Shown here one piece after another: positions 1 to 5,425 of a stretch of 5,425 bases of DNA. The notes beneath the pieces are model-generated. The model saw only the letters and a program-made list of their open reading frames with translations. It was not told the origin of the DNA and did no database searches. The position numbers were made by a program, and so were the translations under genes. Source of the stretch: Acidobacteriota bacterium (GTDB lineage: Bacteria > Acidobacteriota > Aminicenantia > UBA2199); NCBI GenBank assembly GCA_021817755.1, contig JAKAGC010000335.1:1-5425 (forward strand). The letters run 5' to 3'. Position 1 is the first letter of the stretch, and each line of letters opens with the position of its first letter.

Positions 1-699
1 AATATTATAACGATTACTCCAGTCAAATGAAAAGTCAACTGCGTTTAATTTTCCCATCTTACCTGCAACAAAGAGGGCATCGGTAAATGTAACTCCTTTG
101 GGTAGTAGAAATAGGATAATAAAAAAAGCCGCTGTAATGGCAAGGAATATAATTATCATTTGCTGTGTTTGGGTCCAACTTACGGCTTTACTTCCACCTG
201 AAACGGTATAGATGATTACAAGACCTCCGATTACAAGATTGGTGATATATAAATTCAATTGGAGTAAAGTAGAGAGAATTATAGCGGGTGCATATATAGT
301 CAAACCTGCGGCAAATCCTCTCTGAATGAGAAATAAAAAAGCAGTAAAACCTCTTGTTTTTAAATCGAAACGATTTTCAAGGTATTGATACGCGGTATAA
401 ACGTTGAGTTTGTGGAAAATGGGTATAAATGTAATGGACAACACAATCATAGCGAGTGGTAATCCGAAATATACCTGGACAAATCGCATTCCATCAGCAT
501 AAGCTTGGCCGGGTGTAGATAGGAAGGTAATGGCACTGGCTTGAGTTGCCATTACGGACAACATAACAGTTTGCCATTTCATCTGGCGGTCAGCCATTAA
601 ATAGGAATCGATGCTATGACTGCCTCTGCCTTTCCATACACCGTATAATACAATGAATATGAGTGATGAGAGCAATACGACCCAATCGATTATACTCAT
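1..699 (-). CDS. Sodium:solute symporter (SSS family), N-terminal 233 residues, partial
   Basis: This is the N-terminal part of a Na+-coupled secondary transporter of the inner membrane (SSS/SLC5 family, LeuT fold). The frame is open from the ATG at 699-697 to the window edge, so the C-terminus is missing. Hydrophobic segments lie at about residues 4-22, 44-62, 75-96, 118-142, 147-167 and 180-200. Residues 51-64 (ATQASAITFLSTPG) match the family's second helix, which contributes to the Na+ site. Residues 168-180 (GGSKAVSWTQTQQ) match the conserved family motif GG-x-KAV-x-WT-xx-Q. The start is fixed by the N-terminal helix and by a 4-base ATGA overlap with the small ORF upstream; no Shine-Dalgarno site is visible, so translation is probably coupled. 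The substrate cannot be read from the sequence. The neighbouring deacetylase hints at a sugar, amino sugar or organic acid, which is inference. Family assignment is firm. Confidence 0.93.
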   Translation of the reverse strand, partial: MSIIDWVVLLSSLIFIVLYGVWKGRGSHSIDSYLMADRQMKWQTVMLSVMATQASAITFLSTPGQAYADGMRFVQVYFGLPLAMIVLSITFIPIFHKLNVYTAYQYLENRFDLKTRGFTAFLFLIQRGFAAGLTIYAPAIILSTLLQLNLYITNLVIGGLVIIYTVSGGSKAVSWTQTQQMIIIFLAITAAFFIILFLLPKGVTFTDALFVAGKMGKLNAVDFSFDWSNRYNI

Positions 700-827
700 T
701 GAAACACCAATGTAAATAATGTAAAAATAATGATCCAAAATAAAAGGTTGGCTATAACAAATAAATATATATTACGCCAACTCTTCATTATTGGGGGCTT
801 TTCATTTTCTTGGGATTCATTTTTCAT
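696..827 (-). CDS. Small single-pass membrane protein (43 aa), upstream companion of the symporter
   Basis: This 43-residue frame begins at ATG 827-825 and ends at TGA 698-696; the stop overlaps the symporter start as ATGA. The first ~15 residues are polar and charged (MKNESQENEKPP). They are followed by MKSWRNIY and then one strongly hydrophobic stretch, residues 22-42 (FVIANLLFWIIIFTLFTLV and flanks), enough for one membrane span. A weak AGG lies 5 bases before the ATG. An internal ATG at 788-786 (residue 14) would give a 30-residue form starting at KSWRN. Short one-helix ORFs with a W-R-x-x-Y-like start directly before SSS symporters are familiar to me from Bacteroidota genomes, and other SSS carriers (for example PanF with YhdT) have small membrane partners. 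A role as an accessory subunit or stabiliser is therefore plausible but inferred. Such genes are commonly missed because of their length. Confidence 0.72.
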   Translation of the reverse strand: MKNESQENEKPPIMKSWRNIYLFVIANLLFWIIIFTLFTLVFQ

Positions 828-838
828 TTGCGCCTATT

Positions 839-872
839 TCCAGGGGGCTTTTTTAAAAAATCGCCCCCTGGA
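839..872. repeat. GC-rich 10-bp perfect inverted repeat (hairpin) between deacetylase and small ORF
   Basis: TCCAGGGGGC (839-848) and GCCCCCTGGA (863-872) are perfect inverted copies separated by 14 bases. The spacer is itself a T6A6 block (849-860) plus TC. In minus-strand RNA the stem could carry a second small A/U stem on top. The stem is far more GC-rich than its surroundings. It ends 11 bases before the small ORF's ATG and starts 24 bases after the deacetylase stop codon. No T-run follows it on either strand, so it is not a standard rho-independent terminator. It could be a partial attenuator, an RNA-stability or processing site, or a dispersed repeat element; the sequence alone does not decide. 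Confidence 0.8.
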
Positions 873-875
873 CCT

Positions 876-890
876 CTAAAAAATTTTTAG
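876..890. repeat. 15-base AT palindrome after the deacetylase stop
   Basis: CTAAAAAATTTTTAG reads as a 7-bp inverted repeat around a single central base. It lies 6 bases past the deacetylase stop codon (899-897) and directly before the GC-rich hairpin at 839-872. With almost no loop it is unlikely to form a stable RNA hairpin. It may be a protein-binding palindrome, or chance in AT-rich DNA. Confidence 0.4.
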
Positions 891-896
891 TTCTGT

Positions 897-3386
897 TTAT
901 TTTGACAGGAGGTTGAGAAATAATTTGAAGGCACCTGGAACACCGGCGGGTAACTGCCTAAAAAAAGAGAGGCCTGTATAAATATAAGTCCCTTTTCCAT
1001 AAATAGCATAAATCAATCCTCCGCTTAAGGGTTCTTCTCCATAATCATGACCTGAAAGAATACAGTTATAAGCGGGGTCTAATTTGCTCGCAAAATAGAG
1101 CCCTCTTTCCTGAACCCATCCTTCAAAATCAGATGATTTAATCTTATTGGGATAGTTTAATAATGGATGAGTACTTGCGAGTACTGTCATTGGGGCATCT
1201 TCCTGAGTAATTCTATCAGAAGTGATTTGAAAGGGATAAGGACCGATTTGTGGAATTACAAGCTGACGGTCGGTGTTATATTGAACAACCATCCGCCCTC
1301 CGCGCTTGATATATTGTATTAACCGCTCCTGTACATATTTAAATATCTGGCGGGTATTGTAAGCTCGAACGCCTACTACTACTACATCATATATATTAAG
1401 ATCCTGACTACTGAGCATTTCATCACTCAACATCTGGACATCAAACCCAACTTGAGAAAGATAAACGGGAATATCATCACCGGAACCGGCAATATACCCT
1501 ATTTTTTTATGCTGGTACATTCTATTCAATTGAATTTTTACAAATTGTGTTAGTGCTTGGGGATGAAGGACCATAGGAGGAAGATGGGGATAATCAATTA
1601 TCACCTGACTCCATGAATAAGATTGATTATCAATAATTACAGACGCTTTTATTTGGGTTGTACATTCTTCTTTTGGAGGAAAAATTTTTATATATATCTC
1701 TTTTTGGGTAAAAGGAGTATCGATTTGCAACTCCTGTTGAGCTCCTTCAGCTTTCCATGAAGAGGGCAATTCGAGTTTCAAATGGCCTTTAATTGGGTTT
1801 GGGCCTGATTTTAAAACCAATGCTAATTGTTTGGGCTGATCACATGAAAAATAATAAACATTCTCTTTAAAATTCAAAGTTACTGGTGGCATAACGTTTA
1901 AAGGCCTTATCAATTCGCCTTCTACGGGATCACGTAAACGATAAAGTACGGGGACCTGGAATTGGATTTGATGTCCTTCGGCTTCGAGTATTAATGTTAC
2001 ATATATGGGATAGGGTGCAACAGGTAAGGCTTTACAATTGGAGTCATTCATTACATAAATGCCGTTGGAAGGCTTCTCCAATAACCAATAAGGATTGGTA
2101 TAAAGAACTTCAATTAGTTTCATATTAAATTGGTGTTTTTCAGAAATTCCTTCTTGAAGGGGTTTGGCTATATCTACTGTTTTATTTTCCATAGGAAGGT
2201 TAATAGATTTTAAATAAAATGGATAAGAAGACCTATTTATGGCTTCGAGATTGACTGTAATTTCCTCGCCGGGTATTACTGTTTGAACTGTACACATGGC
2301 TTCAAGCCAGAGTCCGGCGCAGGAGCGAATAACCTCTTTCAATTGGGAAATTTTTTGTTCTTTCCAATAAGACCGTTCCATCTTATTCAATTCTTCTAAT
2401 GCCTGCATCAACAAAGGCAAAATCTTCTGCGGGTTTGTGAGCTGAAAGGTTTCATCGGCTTTTTCAAGCAAATCACGGACCTTTTGGGAATCTTGAACCC
2501 GATTCCAGGTTGTATCGATATTTTCGAACAAATCATTTTTAGCTTCTTCTCCATCGAGCAACTGGTAATAATCAAAACGTTGATCACGAAAAGGAACGGC
2601 TCCGAATCCCTGACTTTTATGCATACTTCGACTTAATGAAGCGATTTCGTAATAGGATTTACCGAGCATTGGATTGTATTTTCCGACATTGATACGGATC
2701 AATTTTTGGAGATCTTCAGCTTTGGTATTATCGAGATTTGGACGCCAGGTATTCCAGAAAATGCGTTTCGGCTGCCAAACGGAGACATAATTCAATTGGT
2801 TTGGAAACCTAAGGGGATCTCCGGCGGCTTTGAATGCCTCAAGCGCAAGAATAGCTGAAGCTGTATGGTGACCGTGTCCACTACCTCCATCTTGAACTGC
2901 AAAACGCGTTACAATAACATCGGGTTTAAATTTTCGGATTACCCACACAATATCTTCAATAATATTTTCTTTTCCCCAGATGGCGATAGATTCTTCTGAA
3001 GTTTTTGAAAATCCGAAATCGATGGCCCGGGTAAAGAACTGTTGAGCTCCATCTATTTTTCTGGCGGCTAATAATTCATTAGTACGAATAACTCCCATTA
3101 ATTGTCCTTTTTCAGAACCAATAAGATTTTGTCCACCATCACCACGTGTGAGGGAGAGATAACCTGTCTGCATCATGCGTTCATTGGACATATATGCAAG
3201 GAAAGCGGTATTTTCGTCATCGGGATGGGCAGCAATATAAAGTACACTACCTAGGGTGGATAATTTTTTTAGGGCTATCTTTATTTCAACTGCATTCATT
3301 AACTGTGGCTGTTGCCCGAATAAAAAATTAAACGATAGGAAAAACCCGATCAACGCTACTTTAACTATTCTAAATTTGGATATCAT
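897..3386 (-). CDS. Secreted multidomain PIG-L (LmbE-like) family deacetylase, ~829 aa
   Basis: This is a zinc-dependent N-deacetylase of the PIG-L/LmbE family, which removes acetyl from GlcNAc-type groups; the actual substrate is unknown. Numbering is from ATG 3386-3384. A basic start and a hydrophobic core (about residues 9-23, ending FGQ) form a signal peptide, so it should act in the periplasm or beyond. The PIG-L domain covers about 46-280: AHPDDE at 53-58 gives the expected metal ligands H54 and D57 and general base D56, and HGHH at 171-174 gives the third ligand H174. TRGDGGQN at 80-87 is also typical. A helical linker (~281-363) and beta-rich, Ig-like segments (~364-603) follow. The C-terminus (~624-829) is an alpha/beta, GATase/ThuA-like domain. 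A GTG at 3392-3390 would add two residues; ATG is preferred because AGGTG sits just before it. It is far longer than cytoplasmic BshB/MshB enzymes (about 230-300 aa). It probably heads the operon with the small ORF and symporter. Confidence 0.92.
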   Translation of the reverse strand: MISKFRIVKVALIGFFLSFNFLFGQQPQLMNAVEIKIALKKLSTLGSVLYIAAHPDDENTAFLAYMSNERMMQTGYLSLTRGDGGQNLIGSEKGQLMGVIRTNELLAARKIDGAQQFFTRAIDFGFSKTSEESIAIWGKENIIEDIVWVIRKFKPDVIVTRFAVQDGGSGHGHHTASAILALEAFKAAGDPLRFPNQLNYVSVWQPKRIFWNTWRPNLDNTKAEDLQKLIRINVGKYNPMLGKSYYEIASLSRSMHKSQGFGAVPFRDQRFDYYQLLDGEEAKNDLFENIDTTWNRVQDSQKVRDLLEKADETFQLTNPQKILPLLMQALEELNKMERSYWKEQKISQLKEVIRSCAGLWLEAMCTVQTVIPGEEITVNLEAINRSSYPFYLKSINLPMENKTVDIAKPLQEGISEKHQFNMKLIEVLYTNPYWLLEKPSNGIYVMNDSNCKALPVAPYPIYVTLILEAEGHQIQFQVPVLYRLRDPVEGELIRPLNVMPPVTLNFKENVYYFSCDQPKQLALVLKSGPNPIKGHLKLELPSSWKAEGAQQELQIDTPFTQKEIYIKIFPPKEECTTQIKASVIIDNQSYSWSQVIIDYPHLPPMVLHPQALTQFVKIQLNRMYQHKKIGYIAGSGDDIPVYLSQVGFDVQMLSDEMLSSQDLNIYDVVVVGVRAYNTRQIFKYVQERLIQYIKRGGRMVVQYNTDRQLVIPQIGPYPFQITSDRITQEDAPMTVLASTHPLLNYPNKIKSSDFEGWVQERGLYFASKLDPAYNCILSGHDYGEEPLSGGLIYAIYGKGTYIYTGLSFFRQLPAGVPGAFKLFLNLLSK

Positions 3387-3445
3387 TTTCACCTACAATT
3401 AAACTAATTTAAAACATTATTGATACGAAAAACGTAAAAAAAAAG

Positions 3446-3475
3446 TTGACTTTCCAATCAATTTTATAGTAATAA
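3446..3475 (+). promoter_or_regulatory. Predicted sigma70-like promoter of the DUF2911 gene
   Basis: TTGACT (3446-3451) and TAATAA (3470-3475) are separated by 18 bases. An uninterrupted run of nine A (3436-3444) lies just upstream and could act as an UP element. This would start transcription near 3482 and leave a leader of about 38 bases before the ATG at 3520. TATAGT at 3465-3470 is a better -10 hexamer but only 13 bases from TTGACT. The Bacteroidota consensus (TTTG then TAnnTTTG) is not clearly present. I found no convincing promoter for the divergent deacetylase in the same gap (3387-3519). Confidence 0.45.
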
Positions 3476-3508
3476 TTAGAACAATGTGCATTTTTAAAGA
3501 ATATAAAT

Positions 3509-3513
3509 GGAGG
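3509..3513 (+). promoter_or_regulatory. Ribosome binding site GGAGG that fixes the DUF2911 start
   Basis: GGAGG lies 6 bases before the ATG at 3520-3522. It rules in this start over the in-frame ATG at 3484, which has no such site and would place 12 extra charged residues (CIFKEYKWRIR after the Met) before the signal peptide. A full Shine-Dalgarno site stands out because most Bacteroidota genes lack one. Confidence 0.75.
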
Positions 3514-3519
3514 ATTAGA

Positions 3520-4395
3520 ATGAGACAGAGCGTCAAGACGTTAATGTTGCTGATATTTTTCAGCATAATAGCATGTTTAGGTCAAATAAACCTATTAGCC
3601 CAAAATCTAGATTTACCGAAAGCAAGTCCCAAAGCGATGGTTATGCAAACGGTAGGATTAACCGATATCACTATTTCATATCACCGACCGGGTGTGAAAG
3701 GACGGGTAATATGGGGTGAATTAGTTCCTTTTGGAAAAGTATGGAGGACGGGAGCAAACAATGCAACTACTATCACGTTCAACAAAGATGTATCAATCGA
3801 AGGAAATATGATCCCTGCCGGAACCTACGGGCTTTTTACTATTCCGGATAAAGATGAATGGACGGTTATCATTAGTAAGCAGGCTAATATATGGGGAAGT
3901 GACGGTTATGAACAGAATCAGGATGTCATCCGTTTTAAAGTAAAACCTGAAACTGCTCCGATGTGTGAATGGATGCATTTTTTCTTTACTTCTCTTTCGG
4001 ATGATTCAGCGAAAATCATCCTGCATTGGGAAAAGCTCATGATCGGTTTTACGGTAAAAATAAACACTCAGGCTATCATTCTTGGTAATATTGAAAAGAC
4101 TCTTGAGCGATTTTGGGTTACGCCTTATTCATCTGCCAATTATGCATTTACGAATGGAATGATGGAAAAAGCAAAAACCTGGATCGACATTTCAACTGCA
4201 ATAAAGCCTACATATTGGAATATGTTTTTAAAAGCAAAAATATACAAAGAACTTGGAAAAACAAAAATTGAAAACGCCGAAGCAATTAAAATTCTCGAAA
4301 AAGCAGTGGCACTAATAGGAGAATTGCCAGAAGCAAACCGGCAATATGCAGAAGAAGCAAAAAAACTATTGATTGAATGGAAATCAAAGAAATAG
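3520..4395 (+). CDS. Secreted DUF2911-domain protein with C-terminal helical (TPR-like) region, 291 aa
   Basis: The function of DUF2911 proteins is not established; they are common exported proteins in Bacteroidota. Residues 1-28 form a signal peptide: basic N-terminus (MRQSVK), hydrophobic core 7-18, then either a signal peptidase I site near LLAQ (25-28) or a weak lipobox IIAC with Cys19. The usual AQ ending in this family favours peptidase I. The DUF2911 core covers about 32-180 and shows the family hallmarks PKASPKA (33-39), RPGVKGRVIWGELVPFGKVW (56-75) and the next residues RTGANNAT, then IPAGTYGLFTIP (98-109) and EWTVIISK (113-120). The core is predicted to be mainly beta. From about 200 to the end it is helical, with YWNMFLKAKIYKELGK (222-237) and a following helix resembling tetratricopeptide repeats. 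It is probably a single-gene unit, with its own promoter and terminator, divergent from the deacetylase. The start is chosen by GGAGG at 3509-3513. Confidence 0.9.
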   Translation: MRQSVKTLMLLIFFSIIACLGQINLLAQNLDLPKASPKAMVMQTVGLTDITISYHRPGVKGRVIWGELVPFGKVWRTGANNATTITFNKDVSIEGNMIPAGTYGLFTIPDKDEWTVIISKQANIWGSDGYEQNQDVIRFKVKPETAPMCEWMHFFFTSLSDDSAKIILHWEKLMIGFTVKINTQAIILGNIEKTLERFWVTPYSSANYAFTNGMMEKAKTWIDISTAIKPTYWNMFLKAKIYKELGKTKIENAEAIKILEKAVALIGELPEANRQYAEEAKKLLIEWKSKK

Positions 4396-4408
4396 GGTTT
4401 CCATATTG

Positions 4409-4440
4409 TAAAAATCAGATCTTCCAATTTTTGATTTTTA
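4409..4440. repeat. AT-rich 9-bp inverted repeat after the DUF2911 stop
   Basis: TAAAAATCA (4409-4417) and TGATTTTTA (4432-4440) are perfect inverted copies with a 14-base loop. TGATTTTT recurs directly at 4446-4453, leading into the terminator stem. The stem has only one GC pair, so it is weak; it may be incidental, or may assist RNA 3'-end formation. Confidence 0.4.
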
Positions 4441-4454
4441 ATATATGATTTTTG

Positions 4455-4489
4455 GGTACGGTTGTGAACGCAGCCGTACCTTTTTTTTT
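4455..4489 (+). terminator. Strong rho-independent terminator of the DUF2911 gene
   Basis: GGTACGGTTG (4455-4464) pairs with CAGCCGTACC (4471-4480) as a 10-bp stem with one G-T wobble and a 6-base loop (TGAACG). Nine T follow at 4481-4489. It lies 59 bases past the stop codon at 4393-4395 and within the convergent gap before truA (4396-4528). On the minus strand the stem is followed by CAAAAATC, so it should terminate mainly plus-strand transcription, which prevents read-through into truA antisense. Confidence 0.93.
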
Positions 4490-4528
4490 ATTTAATTTAT
4501 GGAAAATTTTAGAAGTTGGGAAGGAAGA

Positions 4529-5269
4529 CTAATAATAAACTTTGGCGAGTGTAAGTCCCTGAGGGGGAGCTGTTTGCCCAGCGCGACGCCTATCTTTCGC
4601 TTCAAATATGGCGGGAATATCTTTTAATTCAATCTTTCCTCTTCCTACATCGATTATGGTTCCGACAATATTACGAACCATATAACGTAAAAAACTCTTT
4701 CCGGTTATTGTAAAAATAATTTCATCGCCTTTGACTTTCATATTAAATTCAGTTACTTCCCTTAGACGATTTTTTTCGGGTTCATCAGAAGTGAATGAAC
4801 TAAAATCCTTTTCTCCGATAAAATATGGGACAGCTTTTCGCATTTTATATAAATTCATGGGATAGGGAATATGAGTAACGAAACGCCCAATAAAAGGAGA
4901 ACAGACCTGGCCAAAGCAGATACGATAAATATATGTTTTCTGAATGGCAGAAAAACGGGCATTAAAAGGGATATCGACTATTTCACAGTTCATAACACGT
5001 ATATCGTTGGGGAGGAGTGAGTTTAATGCTTTTTGAAGAGAATCGGGTGCAATACGAATTTTTAAATGAAAATTGGCGGTGAGACCGGCAGAGTGAACAC
5101 CGGCATCGGTACGACTGGAACCGGTTATTACAATTCTCTGTTTGGCAATTACTTTTAATGCTCGGAGTAATTCCCCCTGCACGGTTTTTAGTGGAGGGGC
5201 CTGGTATTGCCAACCGCAATAGTTTGTTCCATCATAATGAATGATAACTTTATAATTATTAACCAACAC
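4529..5269 (-). CDS. truA: tRNA pseudouridine(38-40) synthase TruA, 246 aa
   Basis: TruA converts uridines 38-40 in the anticodon stem-loop of many tRNAs to pseudouridine, acting in the cytoplasm, usually as a dimer. The length is normal for the family. The N-terminus has the family opening IIHYDGTNYCGWQ (9-21). SSRTDAGVHS (51-60) carries catalytic Asp55. ARFSAIQKTYIYR (104-116) supplies the conserved active-site Tyr113. SFLRYMVRNIVGTIIDVGRG (182-201) and TAPPQGLTL (233-241) are the C-terminal signatures. The start is a GTG at 5269-5267, sharing its G with the stop codon TAG (5271-5269) of the upstream gene. No strong ribosome site is seen, so translation is probably coupled. A TTG at 5266-5264 is the next possible start. 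No T-run terminator follows it on the minus strand. Confidence 0.97.
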   Translation of the reverse strand: MLVNNYKVIIHYDGTNYCGWQYQAPPLKTVQGELLRALKVIAKQRIVITGSSRTDAGVHSAGLTANFHLKIRIAPDSLQKALNSLLPNDIRVMNCEIVDIPFNARFSAIQKTYIYRICFGQVCSPFIGRFVTHIPYPMNLYKMRKAVPYFIGEKDFSSFTSDEPEKNRLREVTEFNMKVKGDEIIFTITGKSFLRYMVRNIVGTIIDVGRGKIELKDIPAIFEAKDRRRAGQTAPPQGLTLAKVYY

Positions 5270-5425
5270 TAATTCTTTTTAAATATTTCGTTAATCCGGT
5301 TAATCACTTCTTGGGGTGAAGCCATTGGGATTATTCCAGGAATATCCCAGGTATTCAAACCCAATACTGTTTTATTATAAATCTGCGAATAAGCAATTTC
5401 GGATAATGTTCCATAACTACCATCT
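5269..5425 (-). CDS. LOG/DprA-like Rossmann-fold protein (TIGR00725-type), C-terminal 51 residues, partial
   Basis: The frame enters from the right edge and ends at TAG 5271-5269. The first complete codons read DGSYGTLSEIAYSQIYNKTV, then LGLNTW. This matches the family motif (G)GGYGTLSEIA-x6-KPV-x-GLNTW of TIGR00725/LOG-related proteins, whose glycine loop and Glu lie in a nucleotide-phosphate-binding Rossmann fold. Related LOG proteins in plants and bacteria are cytokinin-type nucleotide phosphoribohydrolases, but the TIGR00725 branch has no settled role. The tail IIPMASPQEVINRINEIFKKN resembles the family's C-terminal helix. The usual second Gly of the loop is Ser here (DGS instead of GGG). 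It shares one base with truA and lies upstream in the same likely operon. About two thirds of the protein is outside the window. Confidence 0.8.
   Translation of the reverse strand, partial: DGSYGTLSEIAYSQIYNKTVLGLNTWDIPGIIPMASPQEVINRINEIFKKN

Noticed and set aside
839..872. Calling the GC-rich hairpin a rho-independent terminator
   Set aside because: Neither strand has a T-run directly after the stem; the T6 stretch is in the loop.
897..3386. Assignment as the bacillithiol or mycothiol deacetylase (BshB/MshB)
   Set aside because: Those enzymes are cytoplasmic and about 230-300 residues; this one has a signal peptide and over 500 extra residues, so only the PIG-L family name is supported.
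3387..3519. A promoter for the deacetylase on the minus strand in the divergent gap
   Set aside because: Minus-strand TTGATT is followed at 17 bases by only TTTACG, and no TAnnTTTG element is at a proper distance; the gap is too AT-rich to choose a site.
3793..3978. Minus-strand open frame of 61 codons inside the DUF2911 gene
   Set aside because: It lies fully antisense to a well-supported gene, has no recognisable motif and no ribosome site; it is a shadow frame.
4140..4427. Minus-strand open frame of 95 codons antisense to the DUF2911 C-terminus
   Set aside because: It reads the complement of A-rich helical codons, giving Phe/Ile/Ser-rich low-information sequence, and is shadowed by the real gene.
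4983..5219. Minus-strand open frame of 78 codons inside truA
   Set aside because: It overlaps the truA coding sequence in another frame, and truA carries all family motifs.

Overview
The window looks like chromosomal sequence from a member of the Bacteroidota, or a close relative in the FCB group. This is inferred from the AT-rich composition and from two protein types that are characteristic of Bacteroidota: a secreted ~830-residue PIG-L deacetylase and a secreted DUF2911 protein. The symporter N-terminus also reads like Bacteroidota sodium:solute symporters. These are recognised from memory of the families, not from a database search. I see no RNA genes, CRISPR arrays, insertion sequences or phage genes.

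Left block (1-3386, minus strand). Transcription runs from high to low coordinates. First comes a secreted multidomain PIG-L (LmbE-like) deacetylase (897-3386). Next is a 69-bp gap holding a GC-rich perfect inverted repeat and a small AT palindrome. A 43-residue single-membrane-segment protein (696-827) follows, and its stop codon overlaps the start of an SSS-family sodium:solute symporter (1-699, C-terminus outside the window). The order suggests an operon in which an exported deacetylase acts on an N-acetylated compound and a Na+-driven carrier with a tiny companion peptide imports a product. That substrate link is inference.

Middle (3387-4528). A divergent intergenic region carries a sigma70-like promoter and a strong Shine-Dalgarno site for a plus-strand secreted DUF2911 protein with a C-terminal helical, TPR-like region (3520-4395). 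A textbook rho-independent terminator (4455-4489) ends it, in the convergent gap before truA.

Right block (4529-5425, minus strand). truA (tRNA pseudouridine 38-40 synthase) follows directly on the 3' end of a LOG/DprA-like Rossmann-fold protein (TIGR00725-type). The two genes share one base (TAGTG), so they are probably translationally coupled.

Most of the window is ordinary. The parts most worth a second look are the small protein joined to the symporter, the hairpin in front of it, and the unusual architecture of the large deacetylase. I do not find convincing evidence of a wholly new system.
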